Below are positions 6,874-9,964 of a DNA stretch of 9,964 nucleotides, piece after piece (the first letter of the stretch is position 1; each line of letters opens with the position of its first letter). Source of the DNA: JBFLYE01 sp040756715 [NCBI: bacterium] (GTDB taxonomy: Bacteria > UBA9089 > UBA9088). A program made the position numbers and the translations under genes. The notes beneath the pieces were generated by a model that worked only from the letters and a program-made list of their open reading frames with translations, did no database searches and was not told the origin of the DNA. The stretch spans positions 1 through 9,964 of the forward strand of contig JBFLYE010000074.1 in assembly GCA_040756715.1 (NCBI GenBank). Direction: 5' to 3'.

Positions 6874-7301
6874 AGGATTTTATTTTATCAAGGGCCCAGC
6901 AAATGCTTGTTGCTATTTTTCTTTTATCTGCAATATTGGCATCATCTATCTTGATATTAAGGAGGATTAAAGAGGAAAGGCAATTTGCCAGGATAGAGGT
7001 TGTGGAGGGACAAATCCCAAATTTTAAATCCGAAATCCGAAATCCGAAATCCGAAACAAATTCAAAATCCAAAATTCCAGATCCCAAACAAATCCAAAAT
7101 CCAAAATCCAAAATAAATATAAACAGAGCAAACCTTAATGAACTTATAGGCCTTCCTGGAATTGGAGAAAACATAGCAAGAGAAATCATAAAATATAGAA
7201 AAGAAAATGGGACTTTTACATCATTAAAGGAGATAATGAAGGTAAAGGGAATTGGAAAAAAGAAATTTGAGAAATGCAAGGATATGATAAGAGTAGATTA
7301 A
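6837..7301 (+). CDS. ComEA-like membrane-anchored helix-hairpin-helix protein
   Basis: This 154-residue protein has one N-terminal membrane segment (MLVAIFLLSAILASSILIL, 23-41) and a C-terminal double helix-hairpin-helix DNA-binding domain. That domain carries ININRANLNELIGLPGIGE (93-111) and IMKVKGIGKKKFEKC (133-147). The architecture is that of ComEA-type proteins, which bind DNA outside the membrane during uptake, although similar single-anchor HhH proteins exist with unknown roles. The linker (about 59-93) is encoded by a degenerate AAATCC-type repeat and reads as low-complexity N-P-K-S words such as IRNPKSE. It overlaps ruvC by 37 nt. An alternative ATG at 6855 (MEQKYLKDF) would shorten the overlap to 19 nt and keeps all domains; neither start has a clear Shine-Dalgarno. 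A lone ComEA-like gene beside ruvC does not prove competence. Confidence 0.78.
   Translation: MSYSIIMEQKYLKDFILSRAQQMLVAIFLLSAILASSILILRRIKEERQFARIEVVEGQIPNFKSEIRNPKSETNSKSKIPDPKQIQNPKSKININRANLNELIGLPGIGENIAREIIKYRKENGTFTSLKEIMKVKGIGKKKFEKCKDMIRVD
7012..7115. repeat. AAATCCG/AAATCCA degenerate repeat array inside a coding sequence
   Basis: About a dozen 7-8-nt units occur. AAATCCG is repeated in tandem at about 7026-7053, followed by imperfect TTCAAAATCC, AAAATTCC, AAATCCCAAAC and three AAATCCA(A) units. The array sits entirely in the linker of the ComEA-like gene and keeps the frame open, encoding repeats of N/P/K/S/I. Similar AAATCC arrays are common between genes in some uncultured lineages (from memory). 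Related AATTCAAA units appear at 11-46. Confidence 0.85.
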
Positions 7302-7726
7302 AGAGGGTTTTGTTTGTTTGCACAGGCAATTCCTGTAGGAGTGTTATGGCAGAGAAATACATTCAAAGCCTAAACCTGGGTCTTGAAGCCTTATCTTGCG
7401 GAATTTCTGCATTAGAAGGGCTTGATCTTCCTCCTTTGACAAAGAGGGTTTTAGAAAATTATGGAATTCCCGTTGCATGTCATGTTATCAGGCAGATAAG
7501 CTCTGATATGGTTTCCTGGGCAGATATTATCTTTGTAATGGAAAGGTATCAAGAACAAAAGGTTATTTCCCTCTTTAAAGAGGCATCGGGAAAAATACAT
7601 CTTCTTAGTGAGTATGCGAAAGAAGAAGATCCAGAGATACCTGACCCTTTTGGTGGTTCAATTGAGGCATATGAAACCTGTTTTTTGAAGATAAAGAGGT
7701 GTATAGATAAAATAGAATGGGATTAA
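7274..7726 (+). CDS. Low-molecular-weight protein phosphatase (YwlE/Wzb-type)
   Basis: This 150-residue cytoplasmic phosphatase of the low-molecular-weight tyrosine phosphatase fold has the phosphate-binding loop VCTGNSCRS, with nucleophile Cys16 and Arg22 (C-x5-R). The general-acid aspartate is Asp124 in PDPFGGS. Length is normal apart from about eight extra N-terminal residues, since the family usually begins just before VLFVCTGN. The residue four after the nucleophile, which separates arginine phosphatases (Thr, as in YwlE CTGNTCRS) from tyrosine phosphatases (Ile, as in GNICRSP), is Ser20 here. The usual Pro after CRS is Val. The neighbouring rpiB supports kinship with the ywlE-rpiB pair known in Firmicutes. 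Specificity, whether phospho-arginine or phospho-tyrosine, remains open. The start overlaps the ComEA-like gene by 28 nt. Confidence 0.88.
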   Translation: MQGYDKSRLKRVLFVCTGNSCRSVMAEKYIQSLNLGLEALSCGISALEGLDLPPLTKRVLENYGIPVACHVIRQISSDMVSWADIIFVMERYQEQKVISLFKEASGKIHLLSEYAKEEDPEIPDPFGGSIEAYETCFLKIKRCIDKIEWD

Positions 7727-7754
7727 GGAATTAGGGGTGGGATAATTTTAAACA

Positions 7755-8180
7755 ATGATTATAGCTATGGGTGCTGATCATGCAGGGTTTCTTTTGAAGG
7801 AGAAAATAAAGGAATACCTTATAAAAAAAGGTTTTGAAATCAGGGATTTTGGGACAGATTCTGATAAATCTTGCGATTATCCTGATTATGGATTCCTGGT
7901 AGGAGATTTTGTCTCAAAGAATAGAACCTCATTAGGCATCCTTATTTGTGGCACAGGAATTGGAATGTCTATTTCTGCTAATAGAATTCCTAATGTAAGG
8001 GCTGCTTTATGCCATAGAGAAGATTTTGCAAGGCTTGCAAGGCAACATAACCATGCAAATATTCTATGCCTTTCTGGAAGGTTCTTGCAGGAAGATGAGG
8101 GATTTAAAATTGTTGATGCATTTTTGGAAGCAAAACCTGAAAAAGGAAGGCATAAAAGGAGGGTTGAGAAGCTTGGGTAA
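7755..8180 (+). CDS. rpiB: Ribose-5-phosphate isomerase B
   Basis: This 141-residue cytoplasmic enzyme interconverts ribose-5-phosphate and ribulose-5-phosphate in the pentose phosphate pathway and feeds nucleotide synthesis. Family motifs are GADHAGF (6-12, substrate-binding Asp8-His9), DYPDYG (41-46), the catalytic-loop LICGTGIGMSISANR (63-77, Cys65 and Thr67) and ARQHNHANILCLSGRF (95-110). His at position 100 replaces the common Asp/Asn of the HND/HNN motif. Length is typical of RpiB. It lies 28 nt after the phosphatase, with a weak purine-rich stretch (about 7733-7741) as ribosome site. Its last 8 nt overlap the most likely carA start. No rpiA is in the window. The related galactose-6-phosphate isomerase is unlikely given a single-subunit gene and this context. 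Confidence 0.93.
   Translation: MIIAMGADHAGFLLKEKIKEYLIKKGFEIRDFGTDSDKSCDYPDYGFLVGDFVSKNRTSLGILICGTGIGMSISANRIPNVRAALCHREDFARLARQHNHANILCLSGRFLQEDEGFKIVDAFLEAKPEKGRHKRRVEKLG
8156..8162 (+). promoter_or_regulatory. Shine-Dalgarno AAGGAGG deciding the carA start
   Basis: AAGGAGG inside the end of rpiB lies 10 nt before TTG at 8173 and only 1 nt before TTG at 8164. The conserved CarA sequence begins at about 8221 and has no ATG or GTG of its own nearby. TTG 8173 is therefore the best-supported start. Confidence 0.6.
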
Positions 8181-9297
8181 GAGTCGGGAGTCAGAGAGTC
8201 AAAGAATCAAAAAGTCGGAAGGGATTCTTCTTCTTGAGGATGGAAGGGCTTTTAGGGGATATTCCTGTGGAGCAAAAGGTGAAAAAACAGGAGAGATTGT
8301 CTTTAATACAAGTATGACAGGGTATCAGGAAATACTAACAGACCCATCGTATTGTGGTCAAATTGTAAATATGACATACCCTTTGATGGGAAACTATGGC
8401 GTAAATAATGAAGATGTAGAATCAAGCAAGCCACAAGTAGAGGGCTTTGTGGTAAAGGAAATGAGCAAGAGATTTTCTAATTTCAGGGCAGAAAGCTCCC
8501 TTTCTAATTACCTTAAGAAAAACAACATCATTGCAATTGAGAGTATTGACACAAGGGCATTGACAAGGCATATAAGGGATAAGGGTGCAATGAAGGCAAT
8601 TATTTCAACAATTGATTTGAACATAGAAAGCCTGCAAAAAAAGCTATCTGATGCACCGGGCATCATAGGAAAAGACCTTGTAAAAATGGTAACCTGCAAA
8701 GAAAAATACACAATTCCTTGCAAGAATAAAAAGGCTAAAATTGCTGTTTTTGATTTTGGTGTAAAGCTAAATATTTTAAGGAAATTAACAGACCTTAATT
8801 GCGAGCTTATAATCTTTCCTGCCTCTTGCACGGCAGATGAAATTCTTAAAGAAGACCCAGATGGAATCCTCCTTTCAAATGGCCCAGGTGATCCCGAGGG
8901 TGTCCCCTATGTAATAGATGAGGTGAAAAGGCTTATAAAAACAAAAATCCCCATATTTGGGATCTGCCTTGGTCATCAGATACTATGCCTTGCTTTTTCT
9001 GGAAAGACATATAAGCTTAAATTTGGACATCGGGGAGGAAATCAGCCTGTTTTAGAGCTAAAAACAGGAAAGATTGATATTACATCACAAAACCATGGAT
9101 TCTGTGTTGATATTAAAAGCCTTCCAGAGATAGTAGAAAAAACACATATAAACCCAAATGACAATACATTAGAGGGAATAGAACATAAAGAGCTTCCCAT
9201 ATTTTCTGTTCAATACCACCCAGAGGCATCCCCTGGTCCACACGATTCAAGCTATTTGTTTGATAGGTTTGTAGGAGATATGAGATACAATGATTAG
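8173..9297 (+). CDS. carA: Carbamoyl-phosphate synthase small (glutaminase) subunit
   Basis: This protein of about 374 residues releases ammonia from glutamine and passes it to CarB for carbamoyl phosphate, which supplies pyrimidine and arginine synthesis. The N-terminal CPSase-small domain begins EGILLLEDGRAFRG and has the hallmark FNTSMTGYQEILTDPSY with GQIVNMTYPLMGNYG. The class-I glutamine amidotransferase domain has LLSNGPGDPEGV, FGICLGHQ with nucleophile Cys265, TSQNHGF, and QYHPEASPGP with His349 and Glu351 (numbering from the TTG at 8173). The frame is open much further upstream to 8026, but that part lies inside rpiB and is not family-like. The first residues after the start are encoded by an AGTC-type repeat. 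carB is not downstream; a convergent unrelated gene follows. It overlaps rpiB by 8 nt and appears to be the last gene of the operon. Confidence 0.94.
   Translation: MGKSRESESQRIKKSEGILLLEDGRAFRGYSCGAKGEKTGEIVFNTSMTGYQEILTDPSYCGQIVNMTYPLMGNYGVNNEDVESSKPQVEGFVVKEMSKRFSNFRAESSLSNYLKKNNIIAIESIDTRALTRHIRDKGAMKAIISTIDLNIESLQKKLSDAPGIIGKDLVKMVTCKEKYTIPCKNKKAKIAVFDFGVKLNILRKLTDLNCELIIFPASCTADEILKEDPDGILLSNGPGDPEGVPYVIDEVKRLIKTKIPIFGICLGHQILCLAFSGKTYKLKFGHRGGNQPVLELKTGKIDITSQNHGFCVDIKSLPEIVEKTHINPNDNTLEGIEHKELPIFSVQYHPEASPGPHDSSYLFDRFVGDMRYND
8181..8220. repeat. AGTC-cored degenerate repeat at the start of carA
   Basis: Five imperfect units of about 8 nt follow one another: GAGTCGG, GAGTCAGA, GAGTCAAA, GAATCAAA and AAGTCGGA. 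They fill the space between the rpiB stop and the first conserved CarA codon. In the carA frame they encode a polar stretch rich in S, E, K and R. The array differs in sequence from the AAATCC array at 7012-7115 but has a similar period. Confidence 0.75.
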
Positions 9298-9541
9298 AGA
9301 AAGCGATAAGCCTACCATTAAAATATGCAAAAAAATACAAGTTAGCTAGAGGAATATACTCAAATAAATGTATGTGTTTAGCTCCTTAATATGTGTTTAA
9401 GCTTCCTCATTAAAAAGCCAGAAACGCTTTGTTTAATTGTTTAGCTTTAGCTAAACACGTCCCATATTTCAATTGTATGACATTTGTATATACAAGGTCA
9501 AGGAAAATCTTTTGGTTTAAAAAACTTATGGAAAGTAAACC
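9298..9541. other. Convergent intergenic region with small repeats, no gene seen
   Basis: The 244 bp lie between the carA stop and the stop of the leftward gene. An imperfect direct repeat, ATGTGTTTAGCTCCTT (9372-9387) and ATGTGTTTAAGCTTCCT (9391-9407), precedes a palindrome of the same word. A second palindrome, TTGTATATACAA, lies at 9484-9495. A 19-codon frame from ATG at 9291 is not family-like. I see no canonical hairpin plus T-tract terminator. Confidence 0.5.
9438..9457. terminator. Possible bidirectional terminator stem (TGTTTAGCT/AGCTAAACA)
   Basis: TGTTTAGCT and AGCTAAACA are perfect reverse complements separated by two bases, so a stem of about 8 bp with a small loop can form on either strand. 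It lies between two convergent genes, where a shared terminator is expected. The stem is AT-rich and no uridine tract follows on either side, so this is weak evidence. An operator or a decayed repeat is equally possible. Confidence 0.3.
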
Positions 9542-9964
9542 CTACCTCACCACCATTGATTTAATGGCAGAGAAGTCATCTCCAATAAGCTTATAGAAGT
9601 ATAAGCCCTTTGAGGCTTTGATGCCATTGTCATTCTTTAAGTCCCAAAATAGAGCAGAGTTTTGCTTTGTGTATGAGCCCTTCTTTTTAAAGCCAAGCTT
9701 CATTGTTCTTATCCTTTGTCCTAGGAGATTATAGATTTCTAATGAGAGATTGGAATCCTTTGCTAGGGTAAAGGGAATATAGCAGAAATTGTTTGCTGGA
9801 TTTGGATAGGATGGAAAAAGCTCTGAGATTTGGGGAGCTTGTGTATTTATGGTTAGTAAGATTGCTTGGGATTGCATTTCTTTGTTTGCCATATTCCTTG
9901 TTGAAATTGGGATAATCTTTATTATTGATTCTGGGTCTTCTGAGATTGCTTTAAAGATTAGGGT
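9542..9964 (-). CDS. C-terminal end of a secreted/surface protein with a T9SS type A / FlgD-like tail domain (partial)
   Basis: The frame has no stop up to the window edge at 9964. The visible 140 residues are therefore the C-terminus of a larger protein, and the ATG at 9892 should not be taken as its start. The tail begins SELFPSYPNPANNFCYIPF, then has LSLEIYNLLGQRIRTM and FWDLKNDNGIKASKGLYFYK, and ends IKSMVVR. The pattern 'YPNPxN, I-P-F, L-x-I-Y-N-x-x-G-Q, W-D-x-x-D-x-x-G, G-x-Y-x-Y-x-L, K-x-M-V' is that of type IX secretion sorting domains and the very similar FlgD-type Ig-like repeats of surface proteins in several candidate phyla. The residues upstream of the tail (about 9820-9964) form a beta-rich stretch that I do not recognise. 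The gene is convergent with carA and is not part of the operon. Confidence 0.8.
   Translation of the reverse strand, partial: TLIFKAISEDPESIIKIIPISTRNMANKEMQSQAILLTINTQAPQISELFPSYPNPANNFCYIPFTLAKDSNLSLEIYNLLGQRIRTMKLGFKKKGSYTKQNSALFWDLKNDNGIKASKGLYFYKLIGDDFSAIKSMVVR

Noticed and set aside
8026-8172. Long upstream extension of carA with ATG codons at 8026, 8095 and 8116.
   Set aside because: It lies inside rpiB in another frame and does not resemble CarA. A good Shine-Dalgarno precedes the TTG at 8173 instead.
7012-8220. The short repeat arrays considered as a CRISPR.
   Set aside because: The units are 7-8 nt with no unique spacers of CRISPR length, and no cas gene is nearby.
9291-9350. Nineteen-codon frame overlapping the carA stop, considered as a start of carB.
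   Set aside because: The sequence does not resemble the CarB N-terminus and it stops after 19 codons.

Overview
The window is about 10 kb of AT-rich bacterial chromosome. Arginine codons are strongly biased to AGG/AGA and the genes are tightly packed with overlapping starts. A dense housekeeping operon, a partial restriction-modification locus, short degenerate AT-rich repeats inside and between genes, and a type-IX/FlgD-like C-terminal tail domain together suggest an uncultured candidate-phylum bacterium, probably known only from a metagenome-assembled genome. I cannot name the phylum from this window.

Layout. (1) Positions 1-1475, minus strand: a DNA (probably adenine-N6) methyltransferase of the beta motif order, followed with a 10-nt overlap by a frameshifted, internally deleted remnant that looks like its partner restriction endonuclease. 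(2) Positions 1476-1614: a divergent intergenic region with a candidate promoter and a strong Shine-Dalgarno for the rightward operon. (3) Positions 1615-9297, plus strand: one long operon of ppdK (pyruvate, phosphate dikinase), a two-gene cassette (DUF5678-like small protein plus retropepsin-like aspartic protease), a duplicated 3' end of ppdK, hemL, ruvC, a ComEA-like membrane-anchored helix-hairpin-helix protein, a low-molecular-weight protein phosphatase (YwlE-like), rpiB and carA. Gaps are very short and several pairs overlap by 4-37 nt, so translational coupling is likely. (4) Positions 9298-9541: a gene-free convergent intergenic region with small palindromes and repeats. (5) Positions 9542-9964, minus strand: the C-terminal end of a secreted or surface protein that runs off the window.

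The most unusual structure is at 4042-5095. The last 194 bp of coding similarity of ppdK occur twice, perfectly identical, and flank the two-gene cassette. The first copy ends the full-length ppdK. The second copy is a 3' fragment whose stop codon overlaps the hemL start in an ATGA, which is the arrangement expected of the original ppdK-hemL junction. Recombination between the copies would remove exactly 826 bp and restore an intact 884-codon ppdK coupled to hemL. The cassette therefore looks like an insertion that supplies a replacement 3' end for its target gene, although a strain-mixture assembly artefact must be excluded.

A second theme is degenerate short-period repeats that have entered reading frames. 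One is an AAATCCG/AAATCCA array encoding the linker of the ComEA-like protein, and the other is an AGTC-cored array encoding the first residues of CarA. The operon itself mixes central carbon metabolism (PpdK, RpiB), tetrapyrrole precursor synthesis (HemL), recombination and DNA uptake or repair (RuvC, ComEA-like), protein dephosphorylation, and the glutaminase subunit for carbamoyl phosphate (CarA, with no carB visible). It is a co-transcribed housekeeping cluster, not a single pathway.
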